Below are positions 8,114-14,641 of a stretch of DNA of 18,032 nt, in pieces. Source of the DNA: JADHLJ01 sp038118725 (lineage in GTDB: Bacteria > Pseudomonadota > Alphaproteobacteria > Thalassobaculales > Thalassobaculaceae); assembly GCA_038118725.1 (NCBI GenBank), contig JAYOIK010000089.1:1-18032 (forward strand), written 5' to 3'. The stretch's first letter is position 1. Each line of letters opens with the position of its first letter. Below the pieces are notes generated by a model. That model was not told the origin of the DNA. It worked only from the letters and a program-made list of their open reading frames with translations, and made no database searches. The position numbers and the translations under genes are program-made.

Positions 8114-8587
8114 TCAGTCGCGTGTAAGAAGCGGCGGCGCGCGGCGGGGAACCGGCGAGGATTTGACGATCGAGGTGTTGGTCTCGGCCTTGTCGTGCAA
8201 GGCGTCGAGCACCGGGTCCAGTTGCTCGATCGAGCGCAGACAAAGCCGCAGGATATAGCAATCCTCGCCCGTCACCTTGTCGCATTCCACGCATTCGGGC
8301 ATCTCCTGGATCATCCGTTCGACAAGGTGAAGCTGACCGGGCAGCGGCTTAACCCGGACCAGGGCTTGCAGCGGATAGCCCATGACCTTGCGGTCCAGTT
8401 CGATCGTGTAGCCGCGCACTAGGCCTACATCCTCTAGCCGTCGAATTCGATCAGCGACACTAGGCGCGGACATCCCCACAAGCTTGGCCAGATCCCGCAT
8501 GGAGCGGCGAGCGTTGGTGTTCAGGGCCTCTATCAGTTTTTGATCTACCGTGTCGGCAAGATAGCCTTCGTTATGAATGTAATTCAA
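8114..8587 (-). CDS. Lrp/AsnC-family transcriptional regulator
   Basis: 157 residues. The start is TTG at 8587-8585, supported by GGAAGG (complement of 8596-8601) eight bases upstream; an ATG inside that site is in another frame and soon stops. An N-terminal AsnC-type winged helix-turn-helix (DQKLIEALNTNARRSMRDLA then VGMSAPSVADRIRRLEDVGL, residues about 15-55) is followed by a linker and a RAM ligand-binding/oligomerisation domain (residues about 70-140, including the typical VTGEDCYILR). Such proteins sense amino acids or related metabolites and often control adjacent catabolic genes. It converges on the E1 gene and diverges from the phzF-like gene, so either or both may be targets. The C-terminal tail is Pro- and Arg-rich. 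Specific ligand unknown. Confidence 0.93.
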   Translation of the reverse strand: MNYIHNEGYLADTVDQKLIEALNTNARRSMRDLAKLVGMSAPSVADRIRRLEDVGLVRGYTIELDRKVMGYPLQALVRVKPLPGQLHLVERMIQEMPECVECDKVTGEDCYILRLCLRSIEQLDPVLDALHDKAETNTSIVKSSPVPRRAPPLLTRD

Positions 8588-8731
8588 AAACTTTACCTTC
8601 CATATCGCGTTAAATTCACTTCCTCACCCTAATTTAGTCCATGTCCCTGGATCATGTGAATTTCTATTATCCCACCCTTCGGTTGGGCCTATTCCCATCC
8701 CCCCATTGCGCTTGAGTTGAGAGGACTTGTC
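8588..8731. promoter_or_regulatory. Divergent promoter region between the Lrp-like and phzF-like genes
   Basis: 144 bases, clearly AT-richer than the surrounding genes. It contains an 8-bp perfect inverted repeat, AAATTCAC at 8612-8619 and GTGAATTT at 8656-8663, with centres 44 bases apart. A further AATTCA copy lies at 8581-8586, at the very start of the Lrp-like gene. Repeated half-sites on roughly whole helical turns are what Lrp-type octamers often bind, so autoregulation is a fair inference. A small hairpin (CCCACCC/GGTTGGG, one mismatch, 8671-8687) lies closer to the phzF-like gene. GAGAGGA at 8718-8724 is the ribosome binding site of that gene. Confidence 0.4.
8596..8601 (-). promoter_or_regulatory. 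Shine-Dalgarno site fixing the TTG start of the Lrp-like gene
   Basis: On the minus strand this reads GGAAGG, eight bases before TTG 8587-8585. It is the only well-placed ribosome binding site for this frame and decides the non-ATG start. Confidence 0.6.
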
Positions 8732-9586
8732 ATGACTGTTCAACGTATCTCCGCCTTCGCGGACGGTGACCGCGGCGGTAATCCGGCCGGCGTGGTGATC
8801 GGCGATACCCTGCCCAGCCCGGATCGGATGCAGGCGATCGCCGCCGAGGTCGGTTTCTCGGAAACCGCTTTCGCCATGCCGGTGCCGGAGGGATGGCGGG
8901 TGCGTTACTTTTCGCCGGAAACCGAGGTTCCGTTCTGCGGGCATGCCACGATCGCGTTGGGCGCCGCGCTCGCGGGTCGTGAGGGCGACGGGGTTTTTAC
9001 TCTCCAGCTCAACAACGACACGATCACGGTGGAGGGCACGCGGAAAGGAGCCGGGATCGCGGCGGCCCTGCAGTCACCGGCCACCAAGAGCACCCCCGCC
9101 GCGCCAGAGTTAGGGGACGCCGCCTTGGCGCTATTCGGTTACGCGCGGGAGGATCTCGATCCACGCATTCCCGCCGCCATCGCCGAGGCCGGCGCGACAC
9201 ATCTGGTGATCGGCTTGAACAATCGCGAAGCGTTGCGGCGCATGTCCTATGACCTGGATGACGGTCGTATATTCATGCGCGAGGCGGGTCTGGTAACAAT
9301 CAGCTTGGTTTACGCCGAGACGGAAAAACTTTTTCACGTTCGCAATCCCTTCGCCTCGGGTGGTGTGCTCGAGGATCCCGCCACTGGGGCCGCGGCGGCG
9401 GCACTGGGCGGCTACCTGCGTGACCTCAATTGGCCAGGGGTCGCCGGTTCCGGCGGCGAGATCTCCATCGTCCAGGGCGAGGACATGGGCATGCGGTCAT
9501 TGTTGACCGTCGATATTCCCGCCGAGCCGGGGACGTCAATCCGCGTTTCCGGCGCGGCACGGGTCATGGGGGAGGATGAGGGTTGA
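8732..9586 (+). CDS. PhzF-family isomerase
   Basis: 284 residues from ATG 8732, chosen over an in-frame TTG at 8717 because GAGAGGA (8718-8724) is well placed only for the ATG. PhzF-family proteins have a diaminopimelate-epimerase-like fold of two similar halves. Hallmarks seen are GNPAGVV near residue 17, SETAF with the catalytic Glu at about 44, the FCGHATIALG motif near 68, and EDPATGAAAAALGGYL near 213. The family is about 260-300 residues long, so this one is complete. PhzF itself isomerises a phenazine precursor, but most members have no known substrate and no other phenazine gene is present, so the phenazine role should not be assigned. It is transcribed away from the Lrp-like gene and may be under its control. 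It is cytoplasmic, with no signal peptide. Confidence 0.9.
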   Translation: MTVQRISAFADGDRGGNPAGVVIGDTLPSPDRMQAIAAEVGFSETAFAMPVPEGWRVRYFSPETEVPFCGHATIALGAALAGREGDGVFTLQLNNDTITVEGTRKGAGIAAALQSPATKSTPAAPELGDAALALFGYAREDLDPRIPAAIAEAGATHLVIGLNNREALRRMSYDLDDGRIFMREAGLVTISLVYAETEKLFHVRNPFASGGVLEDPATGAAAAALGGYLRDLNWPGVAGSGGEISIVQGEDMGMRSLLTVDIPAEPGTSIRVSGAARVMGEDEG

Positions 9587-9667
9587 TCAGGTCGGCGATG
9601 CAGGGGGGGTGGTGCTCTCTCGAGTCCCTGACTCAAACCGAGGGCAGGCGTCCTCTTTTCACAGAAA
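9587..9667 (+). other. 3' flank of the phzF-like gene with a short hairpin
   Basis: Gene-free sequence between the phzF-like stop and the large palindrome. The only structure seen is TCTTTTC-ACA-GAAAAGA (9654-9670), a 7-bp stem running into the palindrome. It has no T-run typical of an intrinsic terminator beyond the stem itself. Confidence 0.3.
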
Positions 9668-9763
9668 AGACCCTTCGAGACGCGACCTATTGGTCGCTCC
9701 TCCGGGTGAGTGGATGGTAAGGTCTCACCCTGAGGAGCGGTGAAACCGCGTCTCGAAGGGTCT
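9668..9763. repeat. 96-bp dispersed-type palindromic element
   Basis: The outer arms are a perfect 17-bp inverted repeat: AGACCCTTCGAGACGCG at 9668-9684 and its complement at 9747-9763. Inside them lies a second pair, 9696-9710 against 9724-9738 (GCTCCTCCGGGTGAG versus CTCACCCTGAGGAGC), 15 bp with one mismatch. The whole can fold into a long two-tier hairpin. Its CCTTCGAGACGCG...GCTCCTC...CTCACCCTGAGGAGC...CGCGTCTCGAAGGG layout matches the small palindromic elements I recall as being scattered between genes in many alphaproteobacterial genomes. It sits between two convergent genes and may act as a bidirectional transcription stop or mRNA end stabiliser. No coding potential. Confidence 0.8.
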
Positions 9764-9789
9764 ATCGGGTTAGAGGAGGACGCCGCCCC

Positions 9790-10413
9790 CTACCCCGCCC
9801 GCTTCTCCGCGCCGACGGCGGCAATCAATTGCTCAAGAACCTCATAGGGTTGCGCGCCGACCACGCCCTTGCCGTCGGAAACGAAGGTCGGCACCCCGGT
9901 GACGCCGATGGCGCGTGACTTGGCCCAATCCTCGTCCACCGCTTCCTTGAAGCGGCGTTCGGCGATGACCGCCCGAGCCTCGGCCTCGTCCAGGCCGGCC
10001 GCCCTGACCACGTCGATGATCACCTCCACGTCGCCGACATTGCGGCGCTCGACGAAATAGGCCTCGAAGAACTTGTCGTGGATAGCCTCGCCGCCGGGCT
10101 GGGTCTCGGCCCATTTGCCGATCTCCTGGGCGAGCCGGCTGTTATAGGTGTGGCTGCGCTGGGAATAGGGCAGACCCTCGGCGTCCATCAGGCCCTGCAT
10201 CTGTTCGTGCCGCGCCTTCAGTTCCTCGGGGCCGCGGCCAAACAGGTCGGCCAGCGACTTTCCCTCGGCGGGGGTTTCGGGGTGCAGCGGGAAGTGCGTC
10301 ACCTTGACGGTGATGTTGTACTCCCGCTTCAGCTTCTTCACCCGGTTGTCGCCGAGATAGCACCAGGGGCAGACATAGTCGGTGAAAACCTCGAGCTCGA
10401 TGGGGTCGGCCAT
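9790..10413 (-). CDS. DsbA-family oxidoreductase, FrnE-like
   Basis: 207 residues from ATG 10413. Thioredoxin fold with an inserted helical domain, as in FrnE/2-hydroxychromene-2-carboxylate isomerase-like proteins. The redox motif CPWC is at residues 15-18 (TDYVCPWCYLG). The cis-Pro loop GVPTF, with Pro at 175, completes the active site. There is no signal peptide, so it should act in the cytoplasm as a disulfide oxidoreductase or isomerase rather than as periplasmic DsbA. Length is normal for the family (about 200-220). It converges with the phzF-like gene across the palindrome and diverges from the flavin monooxygenase gene. The physiological partner is unknown; such genes are often linked to oxidative stress. 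Confidence 0.9.
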   Translation of the reverse strand: MADPIELEVFTDYVCPWCYLGDNRVKKLKREYNITVKVTHFPLHPETPAEGKSLADLFGRGPEELKARHEQMQGLMDAEGLPYSQRSHTYNSRLAQEIGKWAETQPGGEAIHDKFFEAYFVERRNVGDVEVIIDVVRAAGLDEAEARAVIAERRFKEAVDEDWAKSRAIGVTGVPTFVSDGKGVVGAQPYEVLEQLIAAVGAEKRAG

Positions 10414-10561
10414 GGGTTCCGTCCAGTTTGTTCAATCTTCGCTACATAGTAGGGAGCCGGTGGTGGAAAGCAATTCGACCCACCGGAATGACAGCCGGTC
10501 GTTCGGGGAACGGATTGGGCATGATATATGAGCGGGTGATGAATCAACGGGGGAGGCGATC

Positions 10562-11581
10562 TTGGAGTTTGGGGTATTCGATCATCTGGACCACGGGAAC
10601 GGTGACTTCGCCAAGCTTTACGAGATGCGCCTCGCGCTGATCGAGGCCTACGACGCGGCCGGCTTTCGCGGATATCACTTGGCGGAGCATCACGCGACCG
10701 ACCTTGGCGCGGCACCCTCGCCTGGAGTGTTTTTGGCGGCGGCGGCCCAGCGCTCCAAGCGGCTGCGGCTCGGCGCGATGGTGTTCTGTCTGCCGATGTA
10801 TCACCCGATCCGGTTGATGGAAGAGATCTGCATGCTCGACCAGATGAGCGGCGGGCGGCTGGATCTCGGCATCGGGCGCGGCATCTCGCCAATCGAGAAC
10901 GCCTATTTCGGGATCTCGCCGGAAAACGCGCCGGCGATGTATCGCGAAGCCTTCGATCTGATCCGGCAAGGCCTGGCTCTCGGCGCGGAGGGCGGTGATC
11001 TCAACTTCAAGGGTGGCTACTACAATGTCGAGGCCATGCCCGTGGTCCTGAAGCCGGTTCAAAATCCGCACCCGCCGCTGTGGATGGGTGTCGGGTTGCC
11101 GGACAGCGCGGTCTGGCCCGCGGAGAACGCCATCAACATCATCTCCAACCAGGCGGCGGAAAAGGTTCGCGCGGTAACCGACCGGTATCGTGAGACCTGG
11201 GCACGGGCGGGGCGCCCGGAGGCGGACCTGCCGCGCCTCGGGATGACACGGCACGTGGTGGTCGCGGAGCAACGGGAGGCGGCGTTGGCGTTGGCGCGTC
11301 GTGCCTATAAGCCTTGGCGCGCCGCCTTTTATAGGCTCTGGGATCGCCATGGTTCCGCGCCCGTGGGGGTTTCCTTTCCCGAGACATTCGACGAACTGAT
11401 CGAGGCCGGCCAGGCCATCGCTGGCACCCCGGAGGAGGTCGCTGAGACCATCCGGAAACAGTCGGAGGCGGCGGGCATCAACTACTTCCTCTGCCGCTTC
11501 GCCTTCGGTGACTTGACCTTGGAGGAAGCGCGGCGGTCGGTGGATTTGTTCGCGGCGATGAAAGGAGCGCTGGGCGGCTAG
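10562..11581 (+). CDS. LLM-class flavin-dependent oxidoreductase (luciferase-like monooxygenase)
   Basis: 339 residues. The start is TTG 10562: an in-frame stop at 10529-10531 excludes anything much longer, no ATG lies between, and the purine-rich GGGGAGG at about 10549-10556 is well spaced. The N-terminus MEFGVFDH and the stretches GYHLAEHHATD (residues about 37-47), LRLGAMVFCLP, HPIRLMEEICMLDQMSGGRL and GIGRG are typical of the bacterial luciferase alpha-like TIM barrel that uses reduced flavin and O2. The substrate cannot be told from sequence. A dialkylglycine-decarboxylase-like gene follows 78 bases downstream on the same strand, so the two may form one transcription unit. Confidence 0.92.
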   Translation: MEFGVFDHLDHGNGDFAKLYEMRLALIEAYDAAGFRGYHLAEHHATDLGAAPSPGVFLAAAAQRSKRLRLGAMVFCLPMYHPIRLMEEICMLDQMSGGRLDLGIGRGISPIENAYFGISPENAPAMYREAFDLIRQGLALGAEGGDLNFKGGYYNVEAMPVVLKPVQNPHPPLWMGVGLPDSAVWPAENAINIISNQAAEKVRAVTDRYRETWARAGRPEADLPRLGMTRHVVVAEQREAALALARRAYKPWRAAFYRLWDRHGSAPVGVSFPETFDELIEAGQAIAGTPEEVAETIRKQSEAAGINYFLCRFAFGDLTLEEARRSVDLFAAMKGALGG

Positions 11582-11659
11582 GTCGAAGAGCCTTTCCCCC
11601 ATTGCCAAGCACTGGAAATCAGGCACACTCGCATCATCGCTCTGTTTCGGAGACCCTCC

Positions 11660-12970
11660 ATGCCCTTCGCGAACCAACCCGCTCTAGGCGACCATATGAT
11701 CCGTTACACATCGGAATCCTTTCCCGAGATCATTGTTCGGGCCAAGGGATCCTGGGTCTGGGACCGGAACGGCAAGGCGATCCTGGATTTTACCTCCGGT
11801 CAGATGTGCTCGACCCTCGGCCATAACCATCCGGCCATCGTCGAGGCGATCAAAAGCAGCGCCGACAACGCGATCCATCTGTTCAGCGGCATGATCCCCG
11901 ACACCGTCGCTGAACTGGCCGAGGACATGGCGGAGATTCTACCGGCGCCGCTGTCCAAGTCGATGTTCGTCAATACCGGTGGCGAGGCGAACGAGGCGGC
12001 TCTGAAACTCGCCAAATTCGCCACCGGCGGCTACGAGACGGTGGCGCTCGGCGGGTCCTGGCATGGCGCGGGCGGTGGGGGCGCGGCGGTTTCGATGGCC
12101 AGCGACCGCAAAAATCATGGCCCGAGCCTGCCGGGAGTCTACGCGATCCCCGAGCCCAATGCCTATCGCTGTCCGGTGGAGCATTGCCGAGACGCTTGCG
12201 ATCTCACCTGCATGAAGATCGGCTTCAGGATGATCGACATGCAGTGGACCGGGGCGCCGGCCGCGGTCATCGCCGAGCCGATCCTGTCCGCCGGTGGGGT
12301 GATCGTGCCGCCGGAAGGCTATTTCGAGGCGCTGCGCCGAGAATGCGACGCGCGCGGTCTGATGCTGATTTTCGACGAGGCGCAAACCGCCTTCGGACGC
12401 ATCGGCGAGTGGTTCGCCGCCGACGGGCTCGGCGTGGTGCCGGACATCATGGCCGTCTCCAAGACCCTCGGCGGCGGAATTCCGCTCGCCGCCACCATCA
12501 CCTCGGACGCGATCGAGGCAAAGGCGTATGAGCGTGGTTTCTCGCACTACACCAGTCATGTTTCCGATCCCTTGCCGGCGGCGGTCGGCGTGGCGGTTTT
12601 GAAGACCTTGAAAAGCGAGAATCTGATCGAGCGGGCGCGCGAGGTCGGCGGCTATCTGCGTGACCGGATGCTGGACCTACAACAGAAATACGAAGTGATC
12701 GGCGATGTTCGGGGCCGAGGCTTGCTTTTGGGCGTGGAGCTGGTCGAGGATCGCGAGGGCCGGGTGCCGCATCACAAGCTCGGCGCGATGACCACCGAGC
12801 GATGTCTTGAACTTGGCCTGTCGATGAATATTCGCCGTCGTCCAGAACGCGGTTCGGTCTGGCGCATCGCACCGCCGCTTACCGTTACCACCGAGGAGAT
12901 CGACACCGCCGCCGGAATTCTCGATCAGGCGCTTGGTGAGTCCTTGGACCGGATGGCGCGGGAGAAATGA
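11660..12970 (+). CDS. Class III PLP-dependent enzyme resembling 2,2-dialkylglycine decarboxylase
   Basis: 436 residues from ATG 11660, with GGAGA at about 11649-11653. It is a fold-type I PLP enzyme. Resemblance to Burkholderia dialkylglycine decarboxylase (DgdA) runs along the whole chain: DFTSGQM (Q48), HLFSGM, SWHG (W134), IFDEAQT with the PLP-contacting D239, SKTLGGGIPLAA with the Schiff-base K268, THVSDPLPAAVG-like HVSDPLPAAVG, GDVRGRGLLLGVE, LGLSMNI and WRIAPPLTV (R402). Gln, Trp and Arg at these places are the residues that set the decarboxylation/transamination chemistry of DGD. The likely reaction is therefore decarboxylating transamination of an alpha,alpha-disubstituted amino acid such as 2-aminoisobutyrate or isovaline. 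A four-Cys cluster at residues 171-184 is unlike the Burkholderia enzyme as I recall it. An ordinary class III aminotransferase is the alternative. Confidence 0.85.
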   Translation: MPFANQPALGDHMIRYTSESFPEIIVRAKGSWVWDRNGKAILDFTSGQMCSTLGHNHPAIVEAIKSSADNAIHLFSGMIPDTVAELAEDMAEILPAPLSKSMFVNTGGEANEAALKLAKFATGGYETVALGGSWHGAGGGGAAVSMASDRKNHGPSLPGVYAIPEPNAYRCPVEHCRDACDLTCMKIGFRMIDMQWTGAPAAVIAEPILSAGGVIVPPEGYFEALRRECDARGLMLIFDEAQTAFGRIGEWFAADGLGVVPDIMAVSKTLGGGIPLAATITSDAIEAKAYERGFSHYTSHVSDPLPAAVGVAVLKTLKSENLIERAREVGGYLRDRMLDLQQKYEVIGDVRGRGLLLGVELVEDREGRVPHHKLGAMTTERCLELGLSMNIRRRPERGSVWRIAPPLTVTTEEIDTAAGILDQALGESLDRMAREK

Positions 12971-13077
12971 TCAGACCTGTCGTGGATAGCGGTGCGCCCC
13001 GTATCGTTGGCCGCACCCTTGACGCCTAACGCGCACGGAGCACGTGTAATCTTGGTGCCTACGCGATGTCGGAGTGC
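12971..13077. other. Convergent intergenic region, weak hairpin only
   Basis: 107 bases between the stops of two convergent genes. GGTGCG (12991-12996) pairs with CGCACC (13012-13017), and the right arm is followed by CTT; it could be a weak terminator for the plus-strand gene. Nothing else stands out. Confidence 0.25.
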
Positions 13078-13773
13078 TTAGCGTGCCGCGGATCGTAACT
13101 CGTGGACGCGGGCCAGCGCGGCATCCCGGGAGGCAAGGTAGTCGGATTCCGAACCCGTCGGTTCCGAGCGATCGGAGAAGGTTCCACCGTTGATCCTGGT
13201 CGACCTGAACCGTACCGTTCCGTTCGAGTAGGTGGCGTTAACCTTCTTGGCCCGGTGGGCGAAGGCGACCCAGGCTTCCGGCCAGATCGCGCAGGCGGTG
13301 TAGTCGACGATGAAGAACCACTTGCGACGAGTCTTCTCGACCCGCGCGTCCACCACGTCATAAAAGGCGTTTACCTCGCCCGAATCACGAAATCGCAGGT
13401 TCGCGAGGTCAACTTCCACGATGCCGAGATCTTCCAGGAAACGGATTCGATTGTCGTTGGGCACTGGTGACTTGTGAGAAGAGGTCTCCGGTATTCCAGC
13501 CGGCGCCTCGGCTTGCGATTGCGAAGGCTTCGGCGCGGATGACCGGCCGGCGTCGTAGACCGTTTCCGCAAGTTGTTTGACGCCGTTTTCCAACTTGGCG
13601 CAGCCGCTCAGGGCGGTTTCGACGAACTGCCTTCTTTCGGCGGCGGCGAGATCCGGAAAATCACGTAGGATCTCCAAGGCGCCCCGGATAGCGGTCAGCG
13701 GCGAGACGAATTCTTCCTCGACCTTGGTGCTGAGGGTCAGCGTGGAAATGGAGGCTTGTTGGTCCTCGAACAT
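13078..13773 (-). CDS. Small protein with a HisKA-like helical hairpin lacking the phospho-acceptor His, plus an unrecognised C-terminal domain
   Basis: 231 residues from ATG 13773, with GGAG nine bases upstream; it begins 27 bases after livF and is the last gene of the transporter operon. Residues about 18-72 resemble a histidine-kinase dimerisation domain: EEFVSPLTAIRGALEIL aligns with HELRTPLTAIRGALELL, but Glu20 stands where the phosphorylated His belongs and Val replaces the Arg. No ATPase (HATPase_c) motifs follow. Residues 75-105 are a Pro/Ser/Ala linker. Residues about 110-195 form a compact alpha/beta-like domain (IVEVDLANLRF, KWFFIVDYTA, PEAWVAFAHRAKKVN) with a faint look of STAS-like folds. 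It is thus a non-catalytic regulator candidate, perhaps a phosphotransfer-type dimer without phosphorylation. Function unknown. Confidence 0.65.
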   Translation of the reverse strand: MFEDQQASISTLTLSTKVEEEFVSPLTAIRGALEILRDFPDLAAAERRQFVETALSGCAKLENGVKQLAETVYDAGRSSAPKPSQSQAEAPAGIPETSSHKSPVPNDNRIRFLEDLGIVEVDLANLRFRDSGEVNAFYDVVDARVEKTRRKWFFIVDYTACAIWPEAWVAFAHRAKKVNATYSNGTVRFRSTRINGGTFSDRSEPTGSESDYLASRDAALARVHELRSAAR

Positions 13774-13800
13774 CGAGATGCGCTCCGGCGCCGCGATGGA

Positions 13801-14616
13801 TCAGATCGCGAGGTATTGCTGGCGAAGATCCGCGTTATCCAGCACCTCCTGGGAGACGCCGTCGAAAACCACCTGGCCCATGTCCAGAATGATCGCGCGA
13901 TCCGCCAGATGCAGCGCCGCGATCGCGTTCTGCTCGACGATGATGGTGGTCATGCCGAGCTTCTTGATCTGCTCCAGGGTCCGCTCGATTTCCTGCACGA
14001 TGACCGGAGCGAGACCCTCGTAAGGCTCATCCAGCAGCAGTAGTTTGACGTCGCGGGCGAGGGTCCGACCGATCGCCAGCATCTGTTGCTCGCCGCCGGA
14101 AAGGGTCGTGCCTTCCTGATTGCGGCGCTCGCCGAGGCGCGGGAACAGATCGTAAATTCGCTTGATCGACCAGCCGATTGGTGGCGCGATCTGGGCGAGT
14201 TGAAGGTTTTCCTCGACCGTAAGGCCTTGGATGATCCGCCGGTCCTCGGGCACCAGTCCGATACCGGCGCGCGATGCCTGGTGCGCCTTCATGTCGTGAA
14301 GCGGCTGGTGATCGAGCCAGATTTCGCCTTGCCTGAGCGCGGGATCGTCGACGCGGGCGATGGCCCGAAGAGTCGAGGTCTTGCCGGCGCCGTTGCGTCC
14401 CAGCAAGGCGAGAATCTCGCCTTCTCGAACATCGAAACTAACGCCTTGAACGATATAGCTCTCTCCGCAATAGGCGTGAATGTCCCAGCATGAAAAGAAC
14501 GCGGGTTGCCCACCCGTGGTCATCGTCGATTTCTTGCCCGGAGCCGCGCCCTCGAAGGCGGTGTCGCCCAGGAGCGTGTCCGATGACTTGTTGTCGGGTT
14601 CGGTTGACGTGTTCAT
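13801..14616 (-). CDS. livF: Branched-chain amino acid-type ABC transporter ATP-binding protein LivF
   Basis: 271 residues from ATG 14616, chosen because GGAGA lies six bases upstream and it does not overlap livG; a longer frame from 14688 would run into livG. It is one of the two cytoplasmic ATPases of a HAAT-family importer. Walker A GRNGAGKT is at about 73-80, the LivF-type VPEDRRI segment follows, then signature LSGGEQQ about 172-178, Walker B LLLLDEP about 192-198, and VEQN in place of the H-loop, normal for LivF. Compared with typical LivF (about 235-240 residues) it has roughly 40 extra N-terminal residues rich in Ser, Thr, Gly and Lys before FFSCWDIHAYCG. Substrate class is branched-chain amino acids or related amides/urea; it cannot be set without the binding protein. 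Confidence 0.93.
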   Translation of the reverse strand: MNTSTEPDNKSSDTLLGDTAFEGAAPGKKSTMTTGGQPAFFSCWDIHAYCGESYIVQGVSFDVREGEILALLGRNGAGKTSTLRAIARVDDPALRQGEIWLDHQPLHDMKAHQASRAGIGLVPEDRRIIQGLTVEENLQLAQIAPPIGWSIKRIYDLFPRLGERRNQEGTTLSGGEQQMLAIGRTLARDVKLLLLDEPYEGLAPVIVQEIERTLEQIKKLGMTTIIVEQNAIAALHLADRAIILDMGQVVFDGVSQEVLDNADLRQQYLAI

Positions 14617-14641
14617 TGCGATCTCCGGCGCCAGATTGCGC

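Noticed and set aside
8732..9586. Part of a phenazine biosynthesis cluster
   Set aside because: Only a PhzF-family gene is present; no phzA/B/D/E/G-like neighbour, and most PhzF homologues are not phenazine enzymes.
10544..11677. Minus-strand open frame (377 codons) covering the flavin monooxygenase
   Set aside because: Arg/His/Gly-rich translation without domain features; the plus strand is a full luciferase-like protein.
12991..13020. Intrinsic terminator between convergent genes
   Set aside because: The stem is only six pairs with a bulge and only two T residues follow; kept as a weak note rather than a terminator call.
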